NCBI GenBank assembly: GCA_010909165.1
Contig: VJWM01000284.1
Span: forward strand, 1 to 64,000
DNA: 64,000 nucleotides
Direction: 5' to 3'
From: Anthoceros angustus
Lineage: Eukaryota; Streptophyta; Anthocerotopsida; Anthocerotales; Anthocerotaceae
This document shows positions 11,187-23,810 of the stretch, one piece after another. The notes below the pieces were generated by a model. The model did not search any database and was not told the origin of the DNA. It saw nothing but the letters and a program-made list of their open reading frames with translations. The translations under genes were made by a program, and so were the position numbers. Numbering within the stretch: the first letter of the stretch is position 1; every line of letters begins with the position of its first letter.

Positions 11187-12348
11187 ATGGCCGCCATGGA
11201 CGATGTAATGCAGAGTGTTTTCGGAGAGTCGGACACGGACGACGAAGGGCAGGAAGATCCCTCCTCGGCTGCGCAGCAAATGGTCAGTGGAAATTTCCTT
11301 GTTGATGGCGCTTTTTCGCAGGAACGGTTGCTTCCAAGCCCTGAACTGGGATCATGTGTAGCCTTGTTAGGGGGACGGATTTGACTGTGTAGTTCAGGTT
11401 GGATCCTGACTGGCGTTGAGGCGCATTGAGTTCAGTTGTTCCTGATTGTGGTGATCTAGATCGCCATTGAGGACGAGGAGAGTAAGTGGCAGAGGATCGA
11501 GCAGGTTGCTGGTCTTTCCGTCTGTAGAAACTTCCTGTCGGACATGGAGCAAGACGCCCTGCTTAGGGCCATCTATGAAGGTCTGGCTGGACGCTGGCAC
11601 AATGTTGCAAACTTGAGAGCTTATTTATTGAGTGTGAGCCTGGAAGCAGGCTGTCTGATTCCTCCCGGGTTGTGCTTGCCAATGTAGAGAAATGGTTTGG
11701 TGATCCCACACAAAATCAGGTATGTTCGTTGAGAGGCATCTTCGTAAACATCATTATCGACGTTTTATTTACTTTGGTTGCAACGAGCAGGCAATGAGAT
11801 TCGGAGACCTACCGTGGTGGGCTTCGAACTTGAGTGACATGATCAAGGCAAGTCTCGTCACCGCTCCCTTGTATCCCGGAAGCGAAGGTGAGCGGGGCCC
11901 CTTTCCCACGGCCATTCTGGAGCGGGAGCCGCTGTTTGACCAGATGATAGTTAACTCCTACCAGCCTGGCGAGGTGGGTTCGTCACTCTTTCCTGACGTA
12001 CGTCTGGCACGTCTGGCCCAGCAAGGCGTGGCAATTACCTGCTGCCGGTGATGGCAGGGGATCAAAGCGCATGTGGACCTGCTACGGTTCGAAGACGGCA
12101 TAGCCATAGTGTCCCTGCTATCAGCCTGCGTGATGTGCTTCAATGAATGCGAAGGTGGGCGGGATGGAGAGCAGCAGCAGGTACCGGTGCTACTCATGCC
12201 AGGTGACTTGGTGGTGATGGCTGGAGAGGCCCGGTACAAATGGAGTCATGAAATCAACCGAGCGGAAGGGCATCAGGTGTGGCAAGGACAGCACATCCGG
12301 CAGGACAGACGCATTTCGGTCACCCTGCGCTGCCTGTGTCGGAACTGA
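11187..12348 (+). CDS. AlkB-like Fe(II)/2-oxoglutarate dioxygenase
   Basis: Five exons (11187-11282, 11460-11580, 11688-11719, 11791-11973, 12058-12348) encode 240 residues. The C-terminal half is an AlkB jelly-roll. The metal triad is His149-x-Asp151 (in GIKAHVDLLRFEDG) and His208 (in YKWSHEI). The 2-oxoglutarate contact is the R229-x5-R235 motif near the end (RRISVTLR). PGDLVVM precedes the second His, as in the family. The N-terminus is acidic (ESDTDDEGQ). AlkB homologues remove alkyl groups from nucleic acids by oxidative demethylation. Overall layout resembles plant ALKBH8-type short proteins without RRM or methyltransferase domains, but the substrate cannot be told. It starts 164 bp after the RUS3-like stop on the same strand. 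Confidence 0.88.
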
Positions 12349-14390
12349 TGATGCCCATGCCATTGCCGAGGAGGTGAAGTCACGCATGATGCCCCCATCC
12401 TCCGTGCCATGGAGAGCACGCTACGCGGGCGTGGCCTGTTAGCTGTAGCAGGTATGTCCGTCCGCGCCCTGAGCTCGGCCTTCGTGCCGCTTGTGTCATC
12501 CATCCATGTCGCGTTGAGCAGATAGGACCGGAGTACTTACAATGATGCAGACAAGATTGCAGCAAATTGGCGTGCACCATCATTTGCTGTGCTGGTTAGG
12601 GCCCTGTGCCGCGCCAGAGAGATGGCAGGAGCTGCTCCGACCCATGACATCATGCCCACACCGTTTACCCGACGCAAAGACGGCATGCTGGCGTCTTCAA
12701 ATGCCGGGACATGATATTAAAGTACAATCAGTATATGTGTTCAGTAATTCCCGTGAAGCGTAAACGGCAATCCGCAGGGAATGTACTGCACTGTATCGTA
12801 CACATGATAGGGCCGCGCGTAAGCTCGGCTGCCATTCACATCTCACCGGGCGCAGGAATCCTGCTCAGATTCTGGAGCAGCAACCAGCCCAACCCCCACC
12901 AAACTAAATCCCATCCGTAACCTGTTTGCCAAGTGTCGTAGACTACATTAGGAGGCAGTGTATAATCAAATCCTCAAGATCGTCTTAGTTGGAACCCATT
13001 GTAAACAAGGTTGAAGCTTCGCTGGTCGCTGACTTTGGCGATTACAGCTGACAGCAGAATGAAGCTATATTTAAGCTTGCTAAGGCGGATGATCGGAGTA
13101 CGCTATGGCGTTGTGTGTCTTTAGACGAGAACGGTGTGGCTGGATTAGCGGCTGGCGATGCTGTTACCGTGCCGTGACGTGGGCCTTCCTGCGCGAAGCA
13201 TTCGCATTTCCGCAAAAGCCGGGCCGTCTTTTGCTCTCCCGTCTTGTTTTCTCGTACGTGGAGCAAAGCTGTTCCAGCAAAGTTGTCCGGCTTTGTCCAA
13301 AAGTTAGGTGTGGCTTTGTAGGACGCGGAAAGCTCTTTGGCTAGCAACGCAAGACGGTGGTCAGACGCGTTAAGAGGAAACGGATGAGATGATTTGAGTT
13401 ACCACTTAAAGTTAAAGGTTAAAGTTGAGTGAAGAAGATGTATGCAAAACATGTACAGTACATCTCCACATTTACATTTACATTTACATTTACAGTGGTA
13501 CATATGTACAAAACGCTCCTGCTTCAAGTCGCCACCCTTCCCCTTCCCCTTCCCCCGACTGCCAAAACACGTGTCCGTAGTTGTACCCGGAAGCGGCCCT
13601 GGCCCTTTATGAGAGGCAGCACGAGCGGGGCAGCCTTTACTGTACAAAACGTAAGAAGCGTAGTGCGTAGGGTGTATGTCCTTGGGTGGGCGCCTACGCC
13701 TAGATGCGCCGAGGCCGAGTGTGGTGAGCGACGCTGGCAGCGGCGCCTAAGTAAACGCTTTTTACGCCTCCCCTTTCCCGCTCCTCGAAGCAGCTCGAGG
13801 GCCCCGCGGCCTGCCTGCCTGCCTGCCCGCGCGCCTCTCTGGCAGCAGCGAGCTCGCCTTGCATTCCATTTTCGTGCTTCCCTCGCCGCTGGAAATCGCG
13901 GGCCGCTGCAGCGCAGGGGCTGAGTCAGTCAGTGCAGTCAGCTCACCTCTGCACATCCAAGATTGATTCTCCTCCAACTGCGCGGATTTGTGTGCCCGTC
14001 TCTGCCTCGGCCCCGCCCCCGGCCCCGGCCCCGGCCCCGGCCCCTGCAGCCTGCCTCTGCCTTGCCCAGCCCGCACCCGTGTGGACCACACCACGCAGCC
14101 TCGTTTCTGCTTCTCTTCTTCAACATTCCCGCTGCAGGCTGCCGCCATCTCCTCCCGCGCTACCTGCGCCTTCGTCTCATGCCTGCCGTCCCAGCAGCTG
14201 CTCGCATTTTTGTGTCAGGCGTTTGAATGTGGACAGCCTGGGCCGCCTTTAATTCCATCTCCTCCTCGCCTCTCCGGGTGGCTGCATTCCTGCTCTCCTT
14301 TCAGGCAAGGATGCGGGCTGGGGCTCTCTCACCAATTTCCGACACTAGCTCTTGAACCTGTTTCTCGCTTCCTGGACTACCGGCCCGACC
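12349..14390. other. intergenic, with short simple repeats
   Basis: No conserved coding region is seen between the AlkB-like and NPH3 genes. Simple repeats include four ATTTAC units at 13470-13493, a CCCTTC run near 13535-13556 and a GGCCCC-type run at 14009-14044. The last part (13750-14390) is C/T-rich and probably the promoter and 5' UTR of the NPH3 gene. Confidence 0.5.
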
Positions 14391-16490
14391 ATGGCCTCTG
14401 TTTGCGATCTTCAGATTCAGATCAACGGGGAGGAGACCTTCTTTCTCAACTCGGTAATGTGTGGGACGCTTGGTGCTGTGTGCAATGCGTGGGATCCTGA
14501 GGTCGTGGCTGTGGGTGAGATCTTTGGCTCACGGGCTTGGTCTGTTGTTGCAGGATCTTCTTCATCGTAGTGCGCTGCTCGTGAGGCTTGTGAGGACCTC
14601 GTGCAAGGCGGACAGAACCAGCTCGGTCACGGGATTGCCGGAGCCTGTCCTCATTGCGCTGGACAATGTGCCTGGAGGTCCAGAGGCGTTTGAGCTCGCC
14701 ACTAGGTTTTGTTACAGCAACGGGGACATTATCATCACCTCCGCTAATGTGGCGCGGCTGCGCTGCATTGCTGAGGTGCTGGATATGACGGAAGAGCAGG
14801 GGAAGGCGAATCTGCTGAGGAGGACGGAATCGTTTCTCAAGAATGTGGTGGTGTTGAGCTGGCACGAGAGCATCACGGTGCTCAGGAGCTGCGAGTCTCT
14901 GCTTTGTTTTCCTGAGAGCGCGCCGCTGGTGCAAAGATGCGTGGAGTCGTTGGCCAGAAAGGTTATCGAGGCCTCCAGTGCCTGCGCAGGTGGATCCGGA
15001 GGTCCTGGGAATACCAGTCCCACAGCTTCTCACAAGTCGTTCGAGTCTCATCGCTTGTCCGCGGCAAGCGATAGCAGCTTCGGTTCCGTTCCTCCCAAGA
15101 AGTATTGGTGGTTTCAGGATTTGTGTTCCTTGCCTGTTTATCTGGTGGAGAAGGTGGTGAAGGTGCTGGCTTCCAACCGGATGGATCACAAGCTGCTCTC
15201 CAGATTTCTCCTGCACTACATTCGCAAGTCTTTGCCTGTGCTGGGATGCAACACGGTTTCTCCCCTCGTTGCCTTCAGCGGATCCCTCTGCCCATCTCCC
15301 AAGAAGAAGCCCACGGAAGAGCCAGCTGTGCTGGCTAGCTACTCGCAGGCAGTCCAGTGCGACATTTTGGAGATTGTGGTCAGCTTGCTCTCGTCTTTGG
15401 AAGAAGGATCTACCTCCTGCAAGACTCTGTTTGGGCTACTCAGGGTGGCTTTTGTGCTGGATGCCACCGATGCTTGCAAAAAGCAACTGGAGCTGAAGAT
15501 TGGGACTCAGTTGGATGCGGCCACCCTCGACAATATTCTGGTCCCTACGCTTCCCCCGCGCAATTGCGCGCCCCTGTATGACGTGGACCTGGTTTTGCGA
15601 TTGGTGGATTGTTTCCTCAAGGATCGGGAGGCTTTGTTGGAGGCTTCCATGCTGGCTGCTGAGAAGAAACAGGAAAATGGGTTCCTTGCTTGGTTGTTCG
15701 ACACCCATAAGGACAATTCCAGGATGTTGGATGAACATATTGGTCCCTTCGGAGTGCAGAAGGCCTTGTACGCGGTGGGGGATCTTTTGGACAAATACTT
15801 GAGTGAAATCGCTGCGGATGTGCACCTGAACGCCCCTAAGTTTGAAGCACTTGCTGGAGCACTTCCAGACTTTGCGAGGTGTTGTCATGATGGACTGTAC
15901 AGAGCCATCGATATTTATCTCGAGGTAATGTCACTTCATTCCATCATCCTGTCAATGCTTCCAACCAGTTCAGACAATCCTGGATGGGAAGTGCCTTTTC
16001 ATTGTTATGCTCTTGTTGAGACTCTCTGCTGACGACTGTGCTTCCTATGTTTTTGCAGGCGCATCCCAACGTTGATGAGTCCGAAGCAGTGAGCCTGTGT
16101 GGGGTCCTCAACTACCAGAAGCTATCCATGGACACTTGCAAGCATCTTACCAAGAACAAAACTTTTCCGCCTTGCGTGAGTTTGCAAGTATTACTGGCAC
16201 AACAGATTCAGCTAAGGTCAGCAGTTGCAGCTGTTTACACAAGGAAGAAGAAAAAGGTGGCCCGGGGCAACAGCAGTGGACTGGTGGGCAAGATTTTCGA
16301 TTCTGGTAACCTTGTTCCCGACGGAGGTGCAGAGTCCACAGACACGAGAGATGTCTGTCAGCAAAACGACGACTTGAAGCTCAATTTGAGGCAAGTGCAA
16401 TCCAGGGTTGATGAGCTGGAGAAGCTGTGCAAGAGAATGCGTCTGGAGATGGCCAAACACACGAAGGCCAGGAGGCGACTTATCTGCTGA
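14391..16490 (+). CDS. BTB/POZ-NPH3 family protein
   Basis: Three exons (14391-14453, 14554-15924, 16059-16490) give 621 residues. The first about 115 residues form a BTB domain: the family-typical LPGGPEAFELAAKFCY block appears here as VPGGPEAFELATRFCYSNG, then SANVARLRCIAEVLDMTEE. The NPH3 domain runs from about residue 205 (WWFQDLCSLPVYLVEKVV) to about residue 545, with the hallmark YAVGDLLDKYL near residue 427. The C-terminus holds a predicted coiled coil (LRQVQSRVDELEKLCKRM) and a basic tail, RRRLIC. NPH3/RPT2-like proteins are plasma-membrane-associated substrate adaptors for CUL3 ubiquitin ligases and act in phototropism and auxin-transport signalling. Which subclade this is cannot be fixed by eye. 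The short first exon is supported by in-frame joining to the BTB core. Confidence 0.92.
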
Positions 16491-18553
16491 AGTTCTCCAG
16501 AGTCTGCTTTTTCGGATTTGCGGAAGCACACACATTTAGCTGCGGCTATGTACATACATTTGAGCTGACGATAGGATCGACATGCTTCTGAAAAGTAGGT
16601 CGTAGGTCCTGTGCTGACAAATGTTACAGCACTCCTTGTAAGATATGTAGATATCAGGCACCTTGCCATCACAAAGAATTTTCCGCATAACTCCGTGTTT
16701 TGTTTTAGGTAGTACTTGACAGGCTCTTGCCGTATGAACGGAGTGACGTGTAGCTGCAGAGATATGTTCGCGGTTTTTTGTCCACGAGAAAGATACGAAA
16801 AGACTTTGTTCAGCCTAACTGTTTTAGGTTAACAGTGGTCAGAAGCTGGCATGATGTTGCCCAGGCCAGAAAGGAGCTCATCTCATGCAGACTGCATGGC
16901 TGACAAAAGCAGTGTGACATTCGCTCGGGGAATCTACATCAACGAAAGCGTCTTAATATAGACTCTCTTCTCCTCCATCCAAAGGGATAGGAACGGCCTT
17001 TGGAAGCGCATGAAAGGACAAATGCTGGGCTTTAAGGTGCATACATATGTGTAGAGACCTGATGCTGTTCCACTTGCAACTGGAGCCTCGGAAAACTCCC
17101 CTCGTGCGTGTGACTTTCAAGAAGTGTCAGGCCATGTTGTGTTGGGATGAAAGGGTCCCGGTTGACCGACAGGTCTACCAGTCTTCTCATCATCCCTGTG
17201 GCACCATCTATAAGGAGGACTGTGTTCGGCAGGCCACTGGCAGTTCAGAAATGCGTTCCAAGAGTACCTTGGATCAGCAGGCCCCCGCCTTGTCATGCTG
17301 CAAAATTTCCTCCAATTGCGAGCTGGGTTGGCATGAAAAATCGGTGACCAGTGTGCTTATGAACAGATTCCCAGATTCCACCTCTATGTGGTCGATGGAG
17401 TACTACTATGGAGACGACAGCCGCTTCCGGTGGAAGAGAGAACTTGAAGATGGAGTCAGGCACCCTCCATAGAGGAGTGTGATCCGTCAGAAGTAGGAGG
17501 CCCACTGGCAGTTAAAGGAGAGTTCCAAGAATGTGCAAGCCAGAGCGTCACCTCAGGCAATCGCATTTGCAGCGTCAGCAGTACGTGATCAGCGTGCACC
17601 CATTCCCTTCTTCTTGTCAGCCAAGCACAGACAAGCTCCAAACTGGATTGCGTACAAACTTCAAAGCTGGAATTGGGTAGTGTGCTGATGAACAAGCTCG
17701 CGTTTGATGGTTTGATGGGTGACCTGTAGACGCTTCCAATGGGAGACAGAAGGCGGAGGTTAGGTCTTCACCTGGATTCTTGTTTCTCTGCACAGTTATC
17801 TTTTGAAACACTGCCCTAATAGCTGTCCCTCGCCACCAGACTTCTAGTTGGAGCTGAATAACTACCCATTTCACGTGAACTTGGTCACCAAAGGACATTA
17901 CTAAAGAGCTGGCGGTGTTCAAAGCATCCTTGAACGATTTCTCCTCATGGGTCCCGATCCCCTACAGTGCCGACATTCTCCAGGTTTTGGAAGCTGGTAC
18001 AAACTCGCACTGTTCAGTCAGCATTCCTTGTATGCAACCAGGGCGAGACTTCTCGTCAACAACGCTGCTGATCAAGTGTGGGAAGCAATACAAGTGCTCA
18101 ATTCCATCTCCACCAAATGTGCACTGCTGAAACGAAAACGCAGCGAGGTGGACAGTGAAGGGTCGAATCGGTGTTCTTGATCATGAATTTGCAGCATGGA
18201 TGGCTGAGCTCCCTTGCATCATGGCTTTTGGATAGCCTAGACAACATGCTACTGGCCAATGCTGGATGCTAGAAGCTGCAGCACCTAGTAGTCTGTGCTT
18301 TCTAGCACATACTGCACCGAAGTGGAGCAGAGATACAATGTGCAACCATAAGTTATGCGTGGAATTGGTTTGAGATGAAAGCAGGGGGGCTGGGGGGACG
18401 TGCCTACATTGCAAATTACCGGACCAGGTCCGACTCGATGTTGTTTGAGGGCCTGCGGTTAGATGCTGCAGAGAGGGCTTTGAAGGCCGCGCGCCGCTGA
18501 CAAATCATAAGTTGAAGTATCAAGTGCACCTTATAATTCCTCTGCAGGCGACC
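16491..18553. other. intergenic; no recognised gene
   Basis: An open stretch of 141 codons at 17047-17472 (+) has no recognisable domain and is not supported by neighbouring exon-like sequence. A good splice acceptor (CTCTGCAG) at about 18541-18548, just before the next start codon, suggests that a 5' UTR exon of the downstream gene lies in this interval. Confidence 0.4.
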
Positions 18554-19945
18554 ATGGCGGGGGCAGCCAAGAGAGCTGCTAACATAGCCAAAGAGAGAAT
18601 GGTTGAGCTTGAATACAAATTCACACATCTCCAGTTATGCTCAAAGGCATACCACACAGCCGCAGAGATCAAGATCCAGAGAAACAGGACGGCCATCAGA
18701 GCAGCCAAGATCGAGAATCGGCAGCTACGAGCCGCATTGAATGCCCTGTTGGAAGCTGAGCGATGCAGCTTCGGGGTTAGCGACATGAACAGGATGATTG
18801 AACGAGTGAAGCTACTGCGTAGAGTTTACGACGAGCAGAAGGATCTGGTAATGAACAAGCAGAATCAACTCGAGAGCCAGATCACAGAGGCGAACTGCGC
18901 GGACCTTGATTTGAAGGGAATTGAACAGGACAGGGGCCCAATCAGTAGGTTTGAGGCGCTCCTTACTTTCATTCACAACAAGATCAAGGCATCTCAGGAT
19001 TTGCGCAAGAGCTACACGGGCACAGTGACTCCGATGCGGCAAGACCGCGCTGCATTTGAGCTGCAAATGGCAGCGCTGGAGACGACTTTGAAGAGAAAAG
19101 AGTACCAGCTGACACAGCTCATTCTTATGTACTGCGACTCGGAAAGGGCTCGCAATGCATCCAAGATCGAGCTTGATGAGCTGCTGCTAGGCTACTGCTT
19201 CTCAGAGAAGCGGGTGCCCGACACTCGGGCGGAGCAGAAGGAGATGGATGTGGAGATCTCCAAGATCGTCAAAGAGTTCAACGAACCGAACATGAGGGAG
19301 GTGTTTTTGCAGCTCCTGGAGCAGGAGAAGAGGTCGCAGTACTACGCCAAGATGTACAAGGAGTTGATGGAGCTGCAAATGAACCCAAATCTCACAGCGG
19401 AGCAGAGACGGTTGATGAGGAGGAACATCGCGGGATTCCAAGTGATGGATGATGTGATGGGAATCGAGCCCGGCAGCAAGGGGCCCTTCTATGCCGCCAC
19501 ATTGGCGTCCACGGTGTCGCACACTCAGGAGACGATCCACAGGATAGACCGGGACGTGGCCCTGAAGAGAGCCAGGCACTCCGGGAACCTTATCTCCATG
19601 CTCACCGGCACCAAGCGGCTGGTGGACAAAATTCTGCTCGGGGAATTCACAGGCGTGGACGAGAACTCTCCCGAGAGAGTGTTGCTGAGGTGCAAGAGGG
19701 CGCTGGTGGTCCTGCTGAAGGAGGTGTACAACAAGGTGAAAGCGACCAAGGCCGAGAAGGATAAGAGAGAGATAGTGGAGAAGGCACGCGAGGAACGGTA
19801 CAACCAGCCGCGGGAATTCGACCCTCACCGTGCAGAAATCGAGGCCGAAGTGCACAGTTGGCTCAACCTGGTTGAGAAGAGGCACTCGGAAATGCAAGAA
19901 GGAGGCTTAGGGCTGGAGGCTCTTGGCCTGCCACCACCAACCTGA
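18554..19945 (+). CDS. coiled-coil protein resembling outer dynein arm docking complex (CCDC151/ODA-type)
   Basis: A single uninterrupted frame of 463 residues is almost wholly heptad-rich alpha helix: long coiled coils at about 1-80, 95-140, 150-280 and 390-455. The pattern of a Lys/Glu-rich helix, then a conserved segment of about 35 residues (LRKSYTGTVTPMRQDRAAFE), then ALETTLKRKEYQL and SERARNASKIELDELL, matches what I know of axonemal docking proteins such as CCDC151/ODA10 and CCDC63/114. These link outer dynein arms to doublet microtubules. In land plants such proteins serve only motile sperm, so the gene is expected only in sperm-swimming lineages and to be antheridium-specific. The assignment to a particular subunit is uncertain because coiled coils look alike. 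A splice acceptor right before the ATG suggests a non-coding first exon. Confidence 0.65.
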   Translation: MAGAAKRAANIAKERMVELEYKFTHLQLCSKAYHTAAEIKIQRNRTAIRAAKIENRQLRAALNALLEAERCSFGVSDMNRMIERVKLLRRVYDEQKDLVMNKQNQLESQITEANCADLDLKGIEQDRGPISRFEALLTFIHNKIKASQDLRKSYTGTVTPMRQDRAAFELQMAALETTLKRKEYQLTQLILMYCDSERARNASKIELDELLLGYCFSEKRVPDTRAEQKEMDVEISKIVKEFNEPNMREVFLQLLEQEKRSQYYAKMYKELMELQMNPNLTAEQRRLMRRNIAGFQVMDDVMGIEPGSKGPFYAATLASTVSHTQETIHRIDRDVALKRARHSGNLISMLTGTKRLVDKILLGEFTGVDENSPERVLLRCKRALVVLLKEVYNKVKATKAEKDKREIVEKAREERYNQPREFDPHRAEIEAEVHSWLNLVEKRHSEMQEGGLGLEALGLPPPT

Positions 19946-20339
19946 TCAATGAACATAGCGGGAAGTAGGCTGTGGACAGGAGAATTGAGAATTACCCTGT
20001 ACGATTGCTGCACCTGGATTCATGACAGAGATCGAATGTTTGGTGCAGTATGTAACTGACACAAGCCAGTTGCGTGATGCTTCCGAGCGGAGGACAAAGG
20101 AGAGATATTCTATTGCGCTAGCGAAGTGACCCACCATTTCATATTCTATCAGAAGGTTTGGATATCCCTCAAAGGGGTCCACAAAACTTTGTAAGTACAG
20201 TACGCTGAGATCACGGAGATTGCAGCCTGACACTTTCCTATGTGACACTCTACACCAGAGTGTGTGCTGGTCACTCTTTTACGCTAGCCACTGACAGCTG
20301 CTGCAGGCAGCAGATGTGATGTTACCTTCTCCCTCCAGC

Positions 20340-21901
20340 CTACAGAAGTTGCTTGGGTCCAGGCTTGCCATTCACAAAGTCCCAGTGCTCGTAAATTCCA
20401 TTCACGAAGTCGTAATATGCACCGTGAAGTTGCACACTGCCGTCTTCGAGAGCCTTGGTAAGGAATGGGTAAGTAAGCAAGTTGGCGAGCGACAGATTCA
20501 CCGCTTCCTGCCACACACCAAAACACAAGGCCAGCGGATGAGAGCTTGTGATGAGGCATCCTGAGCCGTATCATGTCGACTTGCAACTATACTGGTACTG
20601 GTACCGGTACCCACCCTTTCTGCGAACCGCAGCTTTTCGTCCTTGGGAGCATCCTTGAGCTCCTCCTCCGTCTTGGTGTAGACGTCGGCGGCAATGTTGG
20701 TCCAATCCTCAACAAATTCGTGACTGATGCACCAGCAGGCCAAAAGTCAGTGAGAGCAGACCCCCTGGCGTTTGAAGCATGGTCAGTCGACTGAGCTGAA
20801 AGCAACAGCACTTACTTGCAGTTGGCCTTGCCTCCCTGCGTGTGTAGGAGATTGGCGATGCCCCCACAGCTGTGGTGTCCATTCACTATGATGTGCTGCA
20901 CCTGGAGATTGATAACAGGATAACAGGAGGAGGGGAAGGAGGATCAGCAGCAAGGACAGAGAGAGTTGCTGACGAGCTTCATCGCATTTGAAGACTGTTC
21001 TCACCTTGAGGTGCTTGACAGCGTATTCGAGAGCAGAACCGACGCTGGGGTATCCGCCCTGCAAAACCCAATCAAAGCCCCGTTTGTGTGTGAGTTGCTA
21101 GCAAGGAAGCAGGGGGCTAGCTCAGCTAAAAATTCTCACACACCTTCTCGTAAGCGGGAACCAGGTTGGCGACATTGCGGATGACGAAAGCTTCCCCAGG
21201 CTCCAGCCCCAGGATGGTGGCAGGGGCCACACGGGAGTCTGCGCACGTGATGATCATGAACTGAAGGCAGACAGACAGTACAAACATGTCTTTAGAACAT
21301 GGGCCGCCCGTATCGTATCGATCGCACAATCAAGAACGTCTGTAGTATGTACTTCGCAGCAGTTTCTCACCTTGGGCCACTGCCCCGTCTTCAAAGTCTG
21401 GTACCTGTCCTCCTTCCTGAAAGGACACAGCAACACCGCCAAGTCCAAGGGCAGCTGATGAGTCACCTTCACCAATGCACCAGTGCTAGCAACACCAGCT
21501 CACATCGAATGAAACGGCAGTAACTTTGTACAACAACACGTACGAGAACTTCTCTGTCTTGAACTTGCTGAAGGCCGCCGCCAGGTCCCCAATCGGGTGC
21601 TTGGATTCGGTTTCCGCGGGGGCCGGGGCAGTCTCCGCCTCCAAGCTTTCAGCAACTGCCAGAAGCTTCTTCGCTGCCACATCCTGCAGATGAGGGGCCG
21701 CCCTGCATTCCACCCCAACAAATTGCTGAGCTCTGAGACTCCCGCATTCCGCCCCACGTGCAACAGCAACAAACCACCCGAGGCAGGCATCGCCACCCGC
21801 AATCGCACACCACAAATTCAGCGATGGTGGCACTGCAGTGCTTACTTGATGCGGGAGAAGATGCGGGCCTGAGCGTCGAAGAAGGAGTCGGAGCCCGCCA
21901 T
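20340..21901 (-). CDS. beta-type carbonic anhydrase
   Basis: Eight exons on the minus strand, 5' to 3': 21846-21901, 21544-21702, 21371-21416, 21144-21260, 21005-21058, 20816-20901, 20615-20723 and 20340-20507. Together they give 264 residues in one frame. It catalyses reversible hydration of CO2. Zinc ligands are Cys93 (in TCADSRV), His153 and Cys156 (in NGHHSCGG), and the Asp95-Arg97 dyad is present. Other plant beta-CA signatures are [18 protein letters not shown] and [14 protein letters not shown] near the C-terminus. The product starts [11 protein letters not shown] without a long transit peptide, so this form is probably cytosolic. A splice acceptor lies about 33 nt upstream of the start, so an alternative upstream exon could add a targeting peptide. 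Confidence 0.93.
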
Positions 21902-23010
21902 TGCCGTAGTAGCGCTGCCCCGGAGCCGCGAAATCTGCGAGAGCCAAACCAAGATCAGAAGGCGATTTCACACTCCCACGACACGACACCGCAGCTGCTG
22001 CCGCTCCTGCTCCGACGATCCCTCTAGGTCGGAACATTCCGGGATGCGAACAACCGGGCTCCTCGGGCACCGCGAAGAGCCCGCACTCAGAGACAAGCAG
22101 AAACTGAGGCTGCACCGATTGAAGCCGACGGAACCCATCGGCCATACGGCCGTGGGCTCGGTCAGCCTTCCGTCCGGCAAGACTGTCAGTCTCATCAGTC
22201 ACTCACTCACTACAGTCAGCCAGCCACTCAGTGAAGTCAGGCAGGCACGCAGTCAACAACGGCGATGGCAATGCCTGGCTGCGCAAGAGCAGAGGGGAAA
22301 CGCGGCAGCTCGGAGGCTGGATTTGGAACGCAGCTGGTGCAGCTGGTGCAGCTGGAATTGGGTGCAGATGAATCACCTGGCGAGGCGAGGGCAAGCAGCG
22401 CAGCACAGCACAGCTGAGCAGCAAGAGGCAGAGGCAGAGGAAGAGGCAGAAGGCAGAGGCCTGAGTCACAAGTGATGAAAGCCAGGGGAGGCCGGGTCCT
22501 TTTGTCCTGCCAGCCCGTCCATCGTCTATCCCGACCGGTTGCACATGTGGCCCCACGGTCGTGCCGCTCGTTCCGCGACAATGAAGCTCGATTATGGATT
22601 ACCCATCCCGTTCGCTCCAAGCGCCAGACTGCCGCCAGATTACATCAAAGGGAAACGCAGCGTGATCCGCTTAAAATGGTATCCGACGTTAGTGGCGGGT
22701 GGATGTCCTGGTATCCTGACGTGCCGCCTCAATCGCGCCACTTTCACCACCCCTCTTTTCTTAGCCACTTCTGCTGATGTTACGGTACTGCCACTGCCAC
22801 CCACTTGCTGGCTCACGTGAACTCCTCCATCCCTCCATCGCTTCGGAGATAGGGACTATCACACTTTCCTTACACTTATCTTCTTACCCCGCTGCCCCCA
22901 GCCCGCGGCCTATCCACCGCTTTCGCTGTAATCATACGTAGACTATGTTTGGCAGTCTTTTTATCACCTAGGTCCTCTATGTATGTGAGGCCGCGTTCGA
23001 ATTTCCAGTC
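21902..23010. other. intergenic upstream of carbonic anhydrase; no gene seen
   Basis: GC-rich sequence that probably contains the carbonic anhydrase promoter and 5' UTR (minus strand). No conserved protein could be recognised on either strand. Composition turns sharply AT-rich from about 22980. Confidence 0.45.
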
Positions 23011-23170
23011 TCTAGATTTGGTTAAGCTTTACTTAAATTATTCATATTTTTATTACGGTGTATCTCAAGATTTTGTTAAATTTTACTTAAATTATTCATA
23101 ATTTTATTACAGTATATCTCTAGATTTAGTTAAATTTTACTTTAATTACTCATAATTTTATTACGGTGTG
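23011..23170. repeat. 54-bp tandem repeat, about three copies, AT-rich
   Basis: The phrase ATTAC(G/A)GT(G/A)T recurs at 23052, 23106 and 23160, with matching TTAAATTTTACTT blocks between, giving a period of 54. It marks the left edge of the AT-rich island. Confidence 0.8.
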
Positions 23171-23810
23171 TTTTTAGAGAGCGGGCTACCATTGCAAATG
23201 CCAAGTCCAAGAGAGTCTCCTCGCACCATATTAGGCAAGTCTACACTCTTACGTAAAAGAAGAAAACAAAGAACGCTATTCAAGTCCGCTAAGAACAAAG
23301 CATTCAATTTTAGACACATTGGTCCTCGGAACTTCTCAATGCTTAAGTATTGGAATTGTGACTTTTGGATCAATCCATCATTCCAGTAATTACATCATAG
23401 TTCTTAAATTATCCTTTAAAGTTAGATAATAATAATTATCTATGTACATAAAAATTTTCTATCGATAGAATATAGAATATTTTAGGGTTTAGTGATGTAG
23501 AATCAATATACCATATAGAATGAATGGTATTGTTGTGTGTTACTTTGCGTAAGAAGAATTTCCTTAAACAGGGTGGTCCATTCTCTATATAAGGGTTCAG
23601 CTCATATTGTGTTACTATATTGCTTGTCTTATATTTACTCGTTATTCAAGCAATACCAACATCAAGTAAGACCATCTCGTGTAGTATGTACTTCAATTGA
23701 CAATCCTATTTACACTTTTTTTACTTAAATATTTTATGGTAAAAAATGGAAGCTAATACTACCAACATACATACACGCCTTTTCGCTTCCAATAAAATGG
23801 TTAAGGATGA

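Noticed and set aside
13762-14148. Gly/Pro-rich ORFs around the GGCCCC repeat
   Set aside because: Both strands are open because of the simple repeat; interpreted as 5' leader of the NPH3 gene.
15436-15888. 150-codon minus-strand ORF inside the NPH3 gene
   Set aside because: It is the complement of a well-conserved coding exon and shows no domain; a shadow frame.
19202-19897. 231-codon minus-strand ORF, His/Leu-rich
   Set aside because: Complement of the coiled-coil gene; its Leu/His/Gln-rich composition is what reverse-read Lys/Glu/Gln codons give.
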